Positions 23,063-36,170 of a DNA stretch of 64,000 bases are shown piece after piece. The notes beneath the pieces are model-generated. The model was not told where the DNA came from and did no database searches. It saw only the letters and a list, made by a program, of their open reading frames with translations. Source of the DNA: Ligustrum vulgare (Eukaryota; Streptophyta; Magnoliopsida; Lamiales; Oleaceae); contig OY743169.1 of NCBI GenBank assembly GCA_963555705.1, positions 7,812,014 through 7,876,013 on the forward strand. Reading direction: 5' to 3'. Each line of letters opens with the position of its first letter. Positions within the stretch are counted from its first letter, which is position 1. Both the position numbers and the translations under genes were made by a program.

Positions 23063-23996
23063 CTATTTTGGATTTAAATGTTCAGTATCATAAAAATATA
23101 GTTGTAAATATGATGGTTCATCATTCGAAGGTAATAACTTATTAATATAATGATATACTTGACCTTGAAATCTAAAAGTATATATTCCCTTACTATTTTT
23201 GCACAAATCTTTGTCATACTTAACACCAAATGATGTAAAAGCAAAATGATTGTTATATGTCCTTGAAATATTTCTAAAATTAGATGAAGCATCAGAATTG
23301 GACAAATAAAGTTAACGCATTTCTGTAGGCATGTAATTTAAACATAATTTCACTTCACCATTCGAACAACAAAATCCTTTAGTTTCTTTATAGAATTTCT
23401 TAGCATCACAATAAGAACAGAATGTTGGATTAGGTAAAATATACGGTTCTAAAGGAACATTATTATAGATATTTAGATTATCAGTTTGCTCATTGTTGAT
23501 AATTTCAATGCAGTTGAAGTAGTTATTATTTATGTTCAATCTAGATGTTTCATCTTTCCTTATGAATTGTGCAAGATTGTTCCCTGTACATTAAATAATG
23601 GAATAACATTTAAAGAAGAATAAACATAATATCAAAAAAAAATATTATAAGTAATAATAATCTTTATATAAGGGAAAAGAACACAAGGGAGACCTTAAAA
23701 CTTCACTTTTACCTTGCATTTCAATATTTTTGTCAATATCAGCAAATTCAACAGACGATCCCTCCTCTAAAAATAAAAGAATAAATAATATCAAATTAAG
23801 GAATAGAAAAAAAAATAATGAAAAAGATATTCTTTTTCTATATATTTGCAGACTAACCAGGGAAAGGAACAGTACAACGCCTATGTCGTACAGGCATATC
23901 ATTGCATGTCTCCTGCTTTCTTTTCTTTTCAGCATATAATTCCCGTCGGCGTCTGTTTCGTGCTTCCCTTTTTTTCATATCGGACATATTGATCAT
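23063..23996 (-). pseudogene. Helitron replicase, N-terminal fragment
   Basis: The Helitron replicase (Rep endonuclease plus Pif1-like helicase) drives rolling-circle movement. Exon 1 (23996-23858) starts MINMSDMKKREARNRRRREL, the basic head typical of the protein. Exon 2 is 23766-23713. Exon 3 starts at 23583 and contains CSYCDAKKFYKETKGFCC (zinc-binding), then YNNHFAFTSFGVKYD, GIYTFRFQGQVYHYIN and YLQLYFYDTEH, the Helitron-like N domain. Splice borders are GT-AG and in phase. A TAA at 23312-23314 interrupts the frame once, and it is lost after the YDTEH motif. The HUH endonuclease and helicase parts are missing, so the protein cannot act. Confidence 0.88.
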
Positions 23997-26041
23997 TTAA
24001 AAACCTTCATTTTAACGTTAATTAGTTATCAATAGGAGATGAAAAAAAGATTAGTAAAAAACAAACAAATCAAAATTGTGTAAGTATCAACAAGAAAAGG
24101 AAAGAGAATAAAACATAAAAAATTCAAATAGTTGTAAGTAAAGAAAAAAAAAGAAATCAACATCAACATCAACAACAACAACAATAATAAAAAGTAGCAA
24201 AAAATAAATATTCAACACTAATCTAGACATTCACTGTGAATGAACTAAAAATCAAAAGTTTAAGAATATAAGTATCAACAAAATAGGCACATCAGAAAAG
24301 GAAAAACCTCGAATGTGCATTAATCACAGACACAAAAACCTCAAATTATATGAAGCAGGAAAGCTTGACACAAATACTATCATTTTCACCATTTAACAAA
24401 AATCAACTTACTCAATTTGAGTAAAAAAATAAAGAAAAGAAATATTTGAAATCTGAACAAACCAAAACAAATGAAATAGTAGCCAACCTAAAAAACCACA
24501 AACACAACATCAATTCATTTGACCTATTTTAAATCTAATCCACAATCCAAGCAGGAATGTCCTAACACAAACATACAAAATACCACTTAATTATCACTTC
24601 CAACACTAAACATAGAATCACTCACCAAAATTGATTAAAATAACACTTCCTTATTACTGTTAATATATATATACATATATATACACATCAGACATGGTGA
24701 AAAAAAAGAGCTAAAGATACCTGACCACAAAATTAAGTGGAAAAAAAAAAGAGAAAAGAGAAAAAAACTTAATCAGTTCTACCTGCTTCAAAATCTAGTC
24801 CACAATTCAAGCTGGAAAGTCTCCTGACACAAATATACAAAATATCACATCAATATCACTCTAATAACTATTATAAACATAGAACGACTTACCAAGTACC
24901 ACTTCATTATCACTTCCAACACTAAACATAGAATCACTCACCAAAATTGATTAAAATAACACTTCCTTATTACTGTTAATATATATATATATATATACAT
25001 ATATATACACATCAGACATGGTGAAAAAAAAGAGCTGAAGATACCTGACCACAAAATTAAGTGGAAAAAAAAAAGAGAAAACAGAAAAAAACTTAATCAG
25101 TTCTACCTGCTTCAAAATCTAGTCCACAATTCAAGCTGGAAAGTCTCCTGACACAAATATACAAAATATCACATCAATATCAGTCTAATAACTATTATAA
25201 ACATAGGACGACCTACCAAAATTGATTAAAAATAGAAAAAGTAGTAGAGCATGTGGGCTGCCTTTACTCATTGGTAAGTGCAAAAAGAAAAACGCACATA
25301 TGCTTAGGTGCTTCTAAAAATTTACATTCTTAATCTTCAGCTTCTCAACTGCCTAGTTCATTTATTCAAATAGTATCCAAATTAGAAACCTTCATTTTAA
25401 CGTTAATCAGTTATCAATAGGAGATGAAAAAAAGACTAGTAAAAAACAAACAAATCAAAAATGTGTAAGTATCAACAGGAAAAGGAAAGAGAATAAAAAT
25501 AAAAAAATCAAATAGTTGTACGTAGAGAAAAAAAAAAAAAAAAGAAATCAACATCAACAACAATAATAAAAAGTAGAAGAAACTAAATATTCAACACTAA
25601 TCTAGACATTCACTGCAAATGAACTAAAAATCAAAGAGTTCAAGAACATAAGTATCAAGAAAATAGGCACACCATAAAAGGAAAAACCTCGGACGTACAT
25701 TAATCAGAGACAAAGACCTCAAATTATATGAAGCAGGAAAGTTTGACACGAATACTGTCATTTTCACCATTCAACATAAATTAACCTACTCAATTTGATT
25801 TAAAAAAATAAAGAAAATAAACATTTGAAATCTGAACAAACCAAAACAAATGAAATAGTAGCCACCCAAAAAAACCACAAACACAATATCAATTCATTTG
25901 ACCTATTTTAAATATAATCCACAATCCAAGCAGGAATGTCCTAACACAAACATAAAAAATACCACTTCATTATCACTTCCAACATTAAACATAGAACGAC
26001 TCACCAAAATTGATTAAAATACCACTTCCTTATTACTGTTA

Positions 26042-26080
<39 letters not shown>

Positions 26081-27384
26081 TATATATACACATGCAGACA
26101 TGGTGAAAAAAAAAAGCTGAAGATATCTCACCACAAAATGAAGTGGAAAAAAAAAAGAGAAAAGAAAAAAATAACTTAATCAGTTCTACCTGCTTCAAAA
26201 TCTAGTCCACAATTCAAGTTGGAAAGTCTCCTGACACAAACATACAAAATATCACGTCAATATCACTCTAATAGCTATTATAAACATAGAACGACTTACC
26301 AAAATTGATTAAAATTAAAAAAGGTAGTAGATTATGTAGGCTGCCTTTAATCATTGGTAAGTGCAAAAAGAAATACGCACATATGCTTAGGTGTTTCTAA
26401 AAATTTATATTCTTAACATTTAGCCTCTCAACTGCCTAGTTCATTTATTAAAACAATATCCAAATTGTGTTTATCAAAGTTCACATACCTATTTCATTTT
26501 TCCACAAAATACCACATCAATATCACTTCCAATACTAAACGTCGAACTACTGCCCAAAATTAATTAAAAGTGGAGAAACCTATAAAATAACGAGTATACA
26601 AACAGAGGCGAAAAAAAAATCGAACAGAAAGAAGCTTCCTAAAGAAACCCAGGTGTGAACTATACGCGATGGACCAGACGCTTAAAATAAAATAAAAAAA
26701 AAGAACAGAAAGAAGTGGTCTGCAGGCTCGATGGCATAAAAATCGGGAAAACAAAATATAGATCTATACAAAACAACAAACGGAACAAAAGAAATGCTCA
26801 CCGTCGCCGACGATAAACGACGAAAACTCCAAACCTAGGTACGGACGATTTGTAAGCGCGACTGTGTGCAAGCTAAAATAAAAGGCATCAAAATCGGGGA
26901 AAAAAACATAGATCTACACAAAGGAAAACAAAACGTAGATCTATACAAAAACAACAAACGGAACAAAAGAAATGCTCACCGTAAACGACGAGACACGACG
27001 ACAACTCCAAACCTAGGTACGGACGATCTGTAAGCACGACTGTCTGCAAGCTAAAATAAAAAGCATCAAAATGGGGGGAAAAACATAGATCTATACAAAA
27101 CAAACAACGGAACAAAAGAAAAACGAAACTTCGAGTGCGATCGAGATGCGAGATGCGCGCCGGCGTAACCCTACGATAACAGTTCGAACCGTGAGAGTAA
27201 GAGAGAGAGAGAGCGACAGAAGAAATGAGAAGCTTCGTTTAGGGCAGGGAGATATAACAAAATACGCGTTCCTAAGATAAGAGAGCGCTAACAGTACGGT
27301 ATGAAGCAAAAAAAAAAAAAACGCGTTTCGCGATTTCAACTAAAAGTGTCATTTTTGGTCCATGAATAGTAATTTTGTAGTTGA

Positions 27385-27403
27385 ATCTTATATATAGTAG
27401 GGA
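27385..27403 (-). other. Internal Helitron 5' terminus
   Basis: The minus strand reads TCCCTACTATATATAAG from 27403, identical to the outer 5' end at 37847 apart from one TA unit. The preceding base is G, not the A expected of an independent insertion, so this end arose by duplication within the element. Confidence 0.75.
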
Positions 27404-27810
27404 CAAGAACATAAGTATCAAGAAAATAGGCACACCATAAAAGGAAAAACCTCGGACGTACATTAATCAAAGGACGTACATTAATCAGAGACAAAGACCT
27501 CAAATTATATGAAGCAGGAAAGTTTGACACGAATACTGTCATTTTCACCATTCAACATAAATTAACCAACTCAATTTGATTTAAAAAATAAAGAAAATAA
27601 ACATTTGAAATCTGAACAAACTAAAACAAATGAAATAGTAGCCACCCAAAAAAACCACAAACACAATATCAATTCATTTGACCTATTTTAAATCTAATCC
27701 ACAATCCAAGCAGGAATGTCCTAACACAAACATAAAAAATACCACTTCATTATCACTTCCAACATTAAACATAGAACGACTCACCAAAATTGATTAAAAT
27801 ACCACTTCCT

Positions 27811-27818
27811 TATTACTG

Positions 27819-27884
<66 letters not shown>

Positions 27885-27885
27885 T
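27811..27885. repeat. TA microsatellite varying between leader copies
   Basis: The same TA run is short in copy one (24661, 24977), longer at 26041, and longest here (about 25 TA units), which shows repeat expansion between otherwise similar units. Confidence 0.9.
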
Positions 27886-29001
27886 ATACACATGCAGACA
27901 TGGTGAAAAAAAAAAGCTGAAGATATCTCACCACAAAATGAAGTGAAAAAAAAAAAAGAGAAAAGAAAAAAATAACTTAATCAGTTCTACCTGCTTCAAA
28001 ATCTAGTCCACAATTCAAGTTGGAAAGTCTCCTGACACAAACATACAAAATATCACGTCAATATCACTCTAATAGCTATTATAAACATAGAACGACTTAC
28101 CAAAATTGATTAAAATTAAAAAAGGTAGTAGAGTATGTAGGCTGCATTTAATCATTGGTAAGTACAAAAAGAAATACACACATATGCTTAGGTGTTTCTA
28201 AAAATTTATATTCTTAACATTTAGCCTCTCAACTACCTAGTTCATTTATTCAAACAATATCCAAATTGTGTTTATCAAAGTTCACATACCTATTTCATTT
28301 TTCCACAAAATATCACATCAATATCACTTCCAATACTAAACGTCGAACTACTGCCCAAAATTAATTAAAAGTGGAGAAACCTATAAAATAACGAGTATTC
28401 AAAAACAGAGGCGAAAAAAAAATCGAACAGAAAGAAGCTTCCTGAAGAAACCCAGGTGTGAACTATACGCGATGGACCAGACGCTTAAAAAAAAAAAAAA
28501 AGAACAGAAAGAAGTGGTCTGCAGGCTCGATGGCATAAAAATCGGGAAAACAAAACATAGATCTATACAAAACAACAAACGGAACAAAAGAAATGCTCAC
28601 CGTCGCCGACGAGAAACGACGAAAACTCCAAACCTAGGTTAGGACGATCTGTAAGCGCGACTGTGTGCAACATCAAAATCGGGGAAAAGAAACATAGATC
28701 TACACAAAGGAAAACAAAACGTAGATCTATACAAAAACAACAAACGGAACAAAAGAAATGCTCACCGTCGCCGACGAGAAACGACGACAACTCCAAACCT
28801 AGGTACGGACGATCTGTAAGCGCGACTGTCTGCAAGCTAAAATAAAAAGCATCAAAATGGGGGAAAAAAAACATAGATCTATACAAAACAAACAACGGAA
28901 CAAAAGGAAAAAGAAATTTCGAGTGCGATCGAGATGCGAGATGCGCGCCGGCGTAACCCTACGATAACAGTTCGAACCATGAGAGTAAGAGAGAGAGAGA
29001 G

Positions 29002-30506
29002 TGTTGTGCATTTGAGATCGCAAGTGTACGATATCGTAATCAAGTAATAAAGTGGACCTTAGAGTCCGGATTATCGTTCCCACGAGGACTGCTATTAATT
29101 ACCGAAATATTTCAGTTCTTAACTTTATTTGAACAAATGAAAATCGTTTTAAGAATAAAAATCTAGAATTAAGAAATGGAACTAATGAATTAAAAAGAAT
29201 TGTTAAATTGTTTTGTTTTCAAATAAGATTGTAAAGTAGTTGGGATTCACGAATTCACCTAGCTAATTAAATCAATTCCAATTCCAGTTTTATTTCCTAT
29301 TTGTGTGTTCGGTCGAATTCACTAATTTAAATTGAGATCCCTCTCTCGAGTTTAAATCAATCCTACCTAAATAAGTCAACATTGTATCTCTACAGCGGGT
29401 CCGAATATTCCTTAACTAGATGCATTACACACAAGAATTCACACACGACCGCAATAATTACAAGAGTATATCTCTATCTCTCGTTCAATTACCGGATTTA
29501 TTACCTAGATCTATGTTATTAACTCACCTCTCGGATTATGGAAATAACACATGAAATCATGAATAAGTGGCCAGTTCATTCACGCATTAAACACCATAAT
29601 AAATCAACACATGCATTAAAGCGTTAAAACAAGGAATATGGAATTAAAATAATTAACTAGGCTACATCGTTCATCCCAACATCAAATTTAGCTACACATT
29701 ATATTTAAATAGCAAAAACAAAATATAATGACGTTCATTGAGAATAACAACGAAGAATGGAAAGATTGCACCAATTATCAATTCTTCAAGTATCTTCAAT
29801 TCACGCCTCTCTGCGATGCTTGAATCTCCAAGAATTTTAATTCAAATTTCTATTGTGGCTCGTTCTATGAAGAGGCAAAGGTCTGATTTTCGTGCCTTCT
29901 GTGTTGTATATATAGGTTTTGGAGAAAACCTAGGTCAAAAAGCCCAAAGCCTGTCAAAAATCGCGAGAAAAATTTGATCTGCGGCCCAGCCGGACATCCA
30001 CGCGATCGCGTGGCTTCAACCCTAGCGATCTCGTGCTTGACCCTAAAACTCTCGGGTTATATTTTTGCACCATCTCGCGATCGCTTGGCACCCATATGGC
30101 GATCGCGACTTCCTTCTTTTCTCGGCTGTGTAAGTTGGTCCCTGACTTTTAATTGCATCTTCAGTCCTCAACTTCCAATTGTTGCAATTTAGTCCCCAAA
30201 CTTTATCTTCTTCTCGATTTGCCTTTTTAAGCTCTTAATTTATTCAATTAGGTTCTCCAACCTCTGATTTCTTCTCTTTGGCACCATGTAGGTTTCCCGG
30301 TTGTTGTTACAAACTCCTCACTTGTCCAATTTAGCTCTAATTAACATCCAATTGTGCCATTTTTCCTTTAATTGCTTCATTCTTTGTCTTTTGCGATATT
30401 TTCTGAAAAGTAAACGATAAACACAAATTAAATAGCAAATATTCCTAAACGAAAATAATTACATCTAGTTTAGACATACAAATAAGTGTATAAAATACAC
30501 TTATCA
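29002..30506 (-). repeat. Gypsy element 3' LTR
   Basis: 1505 bp; on the element strand it starts TGATAAG and ends GCACAACA. It contains three GCGATCGC octamers (30002-30009, 30077-30084, 30099-30106), the first inside the perfect 16-bp palindrome CCACGCGATCGCGTGG (29998-30013). Confidence 0.96.
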
Positions 30507-30520
30507 AATACCCCCAAACT
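30507..30520 (-). other. Gypsy element polypurine tract
   Basis: The minus strand reads AGTTTGGGGGTATT directly before the TG of the 3' LTR, the usual plus-strand primer for this group. Confidence 0.85.
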
Positions 30521-33500
30521 AGAACTATTGTTCGTCCTCGAACAATTTAAACTAAACTACAAAAATCAAAGAAATAAGAGAACAAATATTTTTGTTGTGT
30601 CAACATGTTTACCATATGCCTCTACAGTCCAAACCAATTTAAGCTTCAGCAAGCGTCATGAACAACAATGCAAAATATTTTCTAGTTATATCCTGTCAGA
30701 GTTTCAAGTGTGTGTGTGAATAGCCAATGTCAAAGGCATACTTATGCAAAAGATATACTCAACACTGTGTGGCTCGTTATGCATAAACCAACCCGAATCC
30801 CATGTGGTCAATCTATGATTTCTAATAAAATTCCTTTTAACGCTCATGGATGATCACCACTTTCTGCTTTTTCTCTCGCATCCCAGGTTTTTATCTATGT
30901 GGGTTCTAAAAATATTCTTAGCTTTTTCCACACAAGGCAGTCAAAATCAGAAATATGTATGCACAACTAATCAAAAGAAAGTAGTCCCCAATTCTACAAC
31001 CTCAACCACCACAGTTTAGTCAACAAAGCTTATACCATGCAATATTTTTTTTTTTATGGACAACTTTTTCTTTTAATTGTCCCTGTCTTTTACCATCTTT
31101 GTGCAGAACTTTTCATACGGGCTTTCTATATGACCTCTGTAACGAGCTTTCAGATCGGTAACTCCCAAACCAGACGGCTTTAGGGTACCAGGTTCAAAGA
31201 ACCCCTCAGACGTACTTGCCCGAGTCATAAAGGCTTAAACAGAAAAGTTAAAGATGTTATAATGTCTTATGTGTAAGTCCACTCTCCGTACTTGCTTTTT
31301 AATTGACCCATGTAGTGAGCTTTAGGTTGATGACTCCCAAGCCAGTTGGCTTTAGGGCACCAGGTTTGAAAGACCCCTCGGACTTACTTACTCGAGTCAA
31401 AAAGGCATTTGAAGAGCAGAATAAGACCTTCAGCATTTTTCTGTTTTTATGCTGGAAATGGTTTATACCCGTTGATCAAACTGTAATGACTAAAATGCAA
31501 AACCAAGACCCACAGACTTCCAATCCATCAATACACACAAATTCCAATCAAATACCCCCAAACTTGCCTTTTAGCATGATTGGTTCTAATTTAGGGGTGG
31601 GATGTCTAACAATCTAAGTTCAGGGATTTTTTTTTTTAAGACATTCCTAAGTTCAAATTGCACAAATTTGCCCCACATGTATTAAACAAAATCCCTCACA
31701 CAAGCAATTATCTAACACTGGCTATGTGCGCAATAAGTATGAATCTAACAAAACATAACTAGTTCAAAAATAAGTTCATGCTTTCATGTTGTCCAATTTT
31801 CAAGCTTAAACACAAATTGATTCATACTATATCCTAGGCAATAAACATGTCAACAAAGTTTTCAATTTTTTTTTTTTTATCCCAATAAAATAGAATGAAA
31901 AGTACTAATATGGAAATAATGAGATCCACCCCCAAACTAGAAATGAACATTGTCCTCAATGTTTTGCCACATAAATAAGTAAGAATAATGCAAAACTTGA
32001 CAAAAGAAAGGAAACGAGAACTTCCCAAGTGTAGAGGAGATGTCTCATTGTAGTCTTGATGCTTCAATTTGAAATGATGTTGGATGAATTTGACCCTATT
32101 TCTTGCCTTGCCCAACTTGATCGGATGTGTCTTGCCTGATGTTTACCTTGCAAATAAGAGATAAGTAATATTAAAAGTCATAAACATCAATAAGGAATAA
32201 TGGAAGTTCAGTAGCACACCCCCAAACTAAAGTTAAAGCAAAATTTTGAATTTTCAAAATTGGTCGACCACACACAGTCAAGCCTTGACGTCGCCTAGAA
32301 AAACATAAATTTTCCCGAGCCATCTTTTGATACTTTAAAGTTCACAGCATGATCAACAATATATTAAAAATTCAGCTCATTTGAAGGTCAATAGTGTCAT
32401 GCAACAATGTGGAGAAGTAGGTGACGTGAGACAATTTCTGGGTGCAATGGCCTGCAATTGCCTTGCAATGGGGCTGTCATGGTGCAAACATTGTTTTAAT
32501 GGATTTCATGCCATGTAGTGTACTAATTCATGAACTAAACACACTTACTCAATGAATACCATGTTATGAAGATAAATGCTCGGAAGAATCTCTAAAATTA
32601 GCACAAGAATGTCTTTGTGGCATTTCATCAAACACTATATGTGCACTCCAAAAATTAAAGAACTTGCATCAATTTGGAAACATGGATTGACCAAGAAATT
32701 TCTACTTATTAAAGCACAAATCACATTCTCCAACAACTAACTTAAGCCCATACTCCACTCCCCAATAAAGTTGCACTTATGAATTCAAAGAAAATTTCAC
32801 TCTTTTGAATAACTTGAAGGAAAGTGAAAACTTCATACCTTTGATTAAGTTTTGTAGGTAATGAAAGCAATAAGTATGATGCAACAAGGTGTTGATGACA
32901 AGCACACAACATGTAAGATCAAACATGAGGTGATTAGGGGAGAGAAAACGAGTGTCTAAAGTTTGAAATTGAAAACATGAAGCACAACACTTAAAACTGC
33001 CGATTATTGTCCCAGAGTACCCACGCGATCGCTTGGCTGGAGTGCCAGCGATTGCGTGGTTCACGATTAAATAATCTGTTGATTTTTTAATGCATTGTCG
33101 CGATCGCTAGAGCCTATAGGCCCGCGATCGCGTAGTTCACAGCAATAATGAAATTTTTTCCTATTTTTGAAATTCAAAATCATTTTTATCCCCCTAATCA
33201 CTTCATGATCGATGCAATGATTTTCCAAACCTTCACTTCATGATCTAAACTAGTGTGTTTAATATGTGGGATGACAAGTAAAAGCTTAGTTTAATAAAAA
33301 TATGCAAAATTAAAAATATACCTAAATATGCAAAGATAATGCAACAAGCAATAGAGTTTTAACATGCAAACATGTAAAACCCTCAAACAGGATACCTATC
33401 ATGCATTTATTTAAAATTCAACAAATAAATAAATAAATAAATTATGAAAGCATAATAAATAAAAGGGAAGAAAGGTTGGGTTGCCTCCCAACAAGCGCTC

Positions 33501-33538
33501 CGTTTTGAGTCTAAAGCTCGACTGTTTGCACTTCTTTA
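30521..33538 (-). other. Non-coding 3' internal region of the gypsy element
   Basis: No reverse transcriptase or integrase motif was found on either strand. It holds a diverged direct repeat of about 90 bp (31141-31234 and 31314-31406, both with AACTCCCAA or GACTCCCAA and CCAGGTT), three more CCCCCAAACT tracts like the polypurine tract (31555, 31929, 32219), and three GCGATCGC octamers (33025, 33100, 33124). Confidence 0.75.
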
Positions 33539-36024
33539 TCATGGAGGCTTGAATGATCCTCTTGAGCTCCTGCACAACTTGCAATTACCTGCCTTGCACT
33601 TCTCAATCCTTTTCCTCACTCTCTTGTAGTCCAAGGCCTCCTTTTCCACTTGTTGCGGGATGTTAGGCTCTTCTTCCTTCTTGTCCCTCCATCCATCTTT
33701 TACCTTCATACACTCATATTTTATGATTAAAGCTTCCTCAATCTTAATACCCTGCTTGGTTTTTTCTTCTGGTTTCTGGACCACCCCCTCCACCTTGAAA
33801 CAGCTTTCATTTAGACCTTCAAGATCTTGCCTTGGCTTGATGCTGAACGTGGCCTGTTCCTTCTCGACCCTAAAGATGATTTCTCCCTTTTCAATGTCGA
33901 TTAAGCATCTTCCAGAAGCTAGGAACGGCCTTCCAAGAATGAGGGACATTTGGGCGTCCTCTTCCATGTCCAAAATCACAAAGTCGACTGGGAAGAAAAA
34001 CTTGTCTACTTTTACTATCACATTCTCAACAATCCCATATGGATATTGGATTGATCTGTTCGCCAGTTTCAGTGTGATATTGGTTGGTTTAGGCTCCCCC
34101 AAACCAAGTTTCCTGTATACAGACAAAGGCATTAAATTGACACTTGCACCAAGATCACACAATACATTATCAAAATTAAATTTACCAATAGTACAAGGGA
34201 TCGAGAAACTCCCTGGATCTGTTAGTTTCTGTGGCAACTTCTTTTGAAGTATGGCGCTGCACTCCTCACTCAGTGCTACTATTTCATTATCAACCAATTT
34301 CCTTTTATTTGACAGCATCTCCTTCATAAATTTCAAATAGAGCGGCATTTGGGCTAACGCTTCTGCAAATGGGATATTTATGTGCAGTTTCTTGAATATC
34401 TCCAAAAATTTTCCCAACTGCTGCTCCAACTGATGCTTTATCAATCTTTGTGGATAAGGAACTGGTGGCACATAAGCTTTGACAGGTGGTCGAACTCGAA
34501 CTTCTACTTCAACTTTTTCATGAACTTCAGGAGTCGCCCTCTGTTCTTTTTCACTTTTCTTCTCTTCCACCACATTTTCCTTTTTGTTCATCTGCCTTTT
34601 ATATTCTGCTTCAGTCACTTCAGAAAGATGAACCCCACTCCTTGTTGTTATTGCATTACATTGCTCCTGAGGGTTTATTTCAGTGTTACTGGGCAACTGT
34701 CCTGGCTGTCTTATTGAACTGCTAGCTGCCAGCTCTCCCATTTGTCTCTTCAAATTCTTAATCTCAGCTGCTTGATTCATAATTTCTCCATTCTGACTCT
34801 TGACCAACTGGATTAACACTTCTATGTTCTCGGACATGTTTTTCTGAGATTGTTGCTGTTGTTGTTGCTGCTATCCAGGCGGCCACTGCACATTCTGATT
34901 GTTAGAACATGAAAAATTAGGGTGATTCTTCCATTCTGGGTTGTAAGTTTTTGAATAAGGACCACCCTGCTGCCTGTTTCCCACGAAGTTGACTTGTTCT
35001 GGATTTGATTGATTTTGTTGAAGTGGGCAGAAATTTATAGCATGATTTTCGAAACAAAAATCACACAAAGTTGTTTGAACCGCATTCACTGGCTGCACAC
35101 CCATACCGTCTATCTTCTTGGTCAACGCATCCAGCTTAGCATTTAATGCTGTGATCTCGTTAACTGCAACCATTCCCCCAGACTTTGGTGTAGCTCTATC
35201 TAAATACCACTGATAACTGTTCGCAGCCATCTTCTCAAAGATCTCAGATGCTTCTTCATATGTCATATCCATAACTGATCCTCCAGCTGCTGAGTCGGCG
35301 TACTTCTTGTTTTCATTTGTCAGCCCATTATAGAATGTCTGAACCAAGATCCAATCTGCGATTCCATGGGTAGGACACTGTCTGATGAGCTCGTTGAATC
35401 TTTCCCAAGCTTCAAAAATTGATTCCCCAGGTTGTTGACTAAATGATAGAATCTCACGCCTTAGCTTTGACATGCGGCCAGGTGGGAAAAATTTATCTAC
35501 GAATTTCTGGCTCATAACTTCAAAAGTGGTGATTGTGTGTAGGGGCAAAGAGTAAAACCAGGCTTTTGCTTTATTCGCCAAAGAAAATGAAAATAGCTTA
35601 ATTTCACGACATCCTCTGAAACTCCATTCATGCGTTGCATATCACATAGTTTCAGAAATGTCCTAAGGTGCGCATGAGGATCTTCAGATGGAAATCCATG
35701 AAAAACGCATGAATTTTGGATCAAGGAAGTCTTGATCTCAAAATTATTAGCTCGGATTGCAGGAGGTACAATGCAGGTTCCAATGTTCCCCACGAGAGGA
35801 ACCATGTAATCACGCAAAACGCGCCTTCCATGATTTTGTTGCTGTCCATTCACAGCTGCTGGCAAATTTTGTTGATTTCCCTGATTATCTTGAATTCTGT
35901 CATCTGCCATTGCTAAGTCTTTTTGTTGATCCGCTTCCAACTGTCGTCTATGCCTCTGTCGAAAGGTGCGTTCAATTTCTGTATCAACGGGAAGCAAATC
36001 CAATGACTTAGTCATTCTTAACAT
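33539..36024 (-). pseudogene. Gypsy Gag-protease gene, frameshifted
   Basis: Gag forms the particle and the protease cleaves it. The N-terminal frame (36024-35512) includes the capsid start with ANNFEIKTSLIQ and SEDPHAHLRTFLKLCD. A frameshift near 35600 leads to the frame 35581-34871 (KAKAWFYSLP, FFPPGRMSKLRREI, GESIFEAWERFNELIRQCP, the retrotransposon Gag core). A TAG at about 34871-34873 then interrupts it just before a Gln run, and the same frame goes on to 33539. That last part has a coiled-coil stretch, TRSGVHL, and the protease with DLGASVNLMPLSVYRKLGL and ILGRPFL. It ends SSRGSFKPP without any polymerase. The two breaks suggest this copy no longer makes the full protein. The TAG could in principle be a readthrough site, but that is a guess. 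Confidence 0.88.
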
Positions 36025-36146
36025 AAATTAAATAAAACAAAAATTAAAAACAAAAACTGAAAAATAATATAAAAATAAAAATAAAAATAAACAAAATAAA
36101 GTTCAAAGTAAAATAAGAACTAATGGGTATCGATATTAATTAACAG

Positions 36147-36164
36147 TCCCCGGCAACGGCGCTA
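36147..36164 (-). other. Gypsy element primer-binding site (tRNA-Asp)
   Basis: The minus strand reads TAGCGCCGTTGCCGGGGA, six bases from the 5' LTR. It matches the complement of the tRNA-Asp 3' end at 17 of 18 positions (the second base is A instead of G). Confidence 0.88.
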
Positions 36165-36170
36165 AAAACT

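Larger units (their letters stand above)
24001..29001. repeat. Tandem copies of the Helitron A 5' leader
   Basis: Three head-to-tail units: 24001-25384, 25385-27403, and 27404-29001, which resumes at 37676-37847 after the nested gypsy element. Units one and two both begin with CCTTCATTTTAACGTTAA; unit three begins about 260 bp further in (27404 corresponds to about 25647). Units two and three both end in the Helitron terminus TCCCTACTATATATA (minus strand). Inside unit one a block of about 314 bp is itself doubled (24582 and 24896). Inside units two and three a cassette of 150-175 bp containing TAGATCTATACAAAA repeats three times (26757, 26934, 27086 and 28557, 28720, 28874). No protein is encoded. 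It is the promoter/leader side of the replicase fragment. Confidence 0.85.

Noticed and set aside
28563..28895. 110-codon minus-strand frame with repeated Cys/Phe-rich segments
   Set aside because: Produced by the repeated leader cassette; appears in related form at 26888-27115 and shows no known fold.
24001..29001. Possible CRISPR-like array
   Set aside because: Units are 150-2000 bp direct duplications of a Helitron leader with no short conserved repeat and unique spacers, in a plant genome.
30507..33538. Hidden reverse transcriptase in the gypsy element
   Set aside because: Both strands read for YVDD/YIDD, integrase and RNase H motifs; only short meaningless frames found.
33660..34247. 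195-codon plus-strand frame
   Set aside because: Antisense of the gypsy protease frame.
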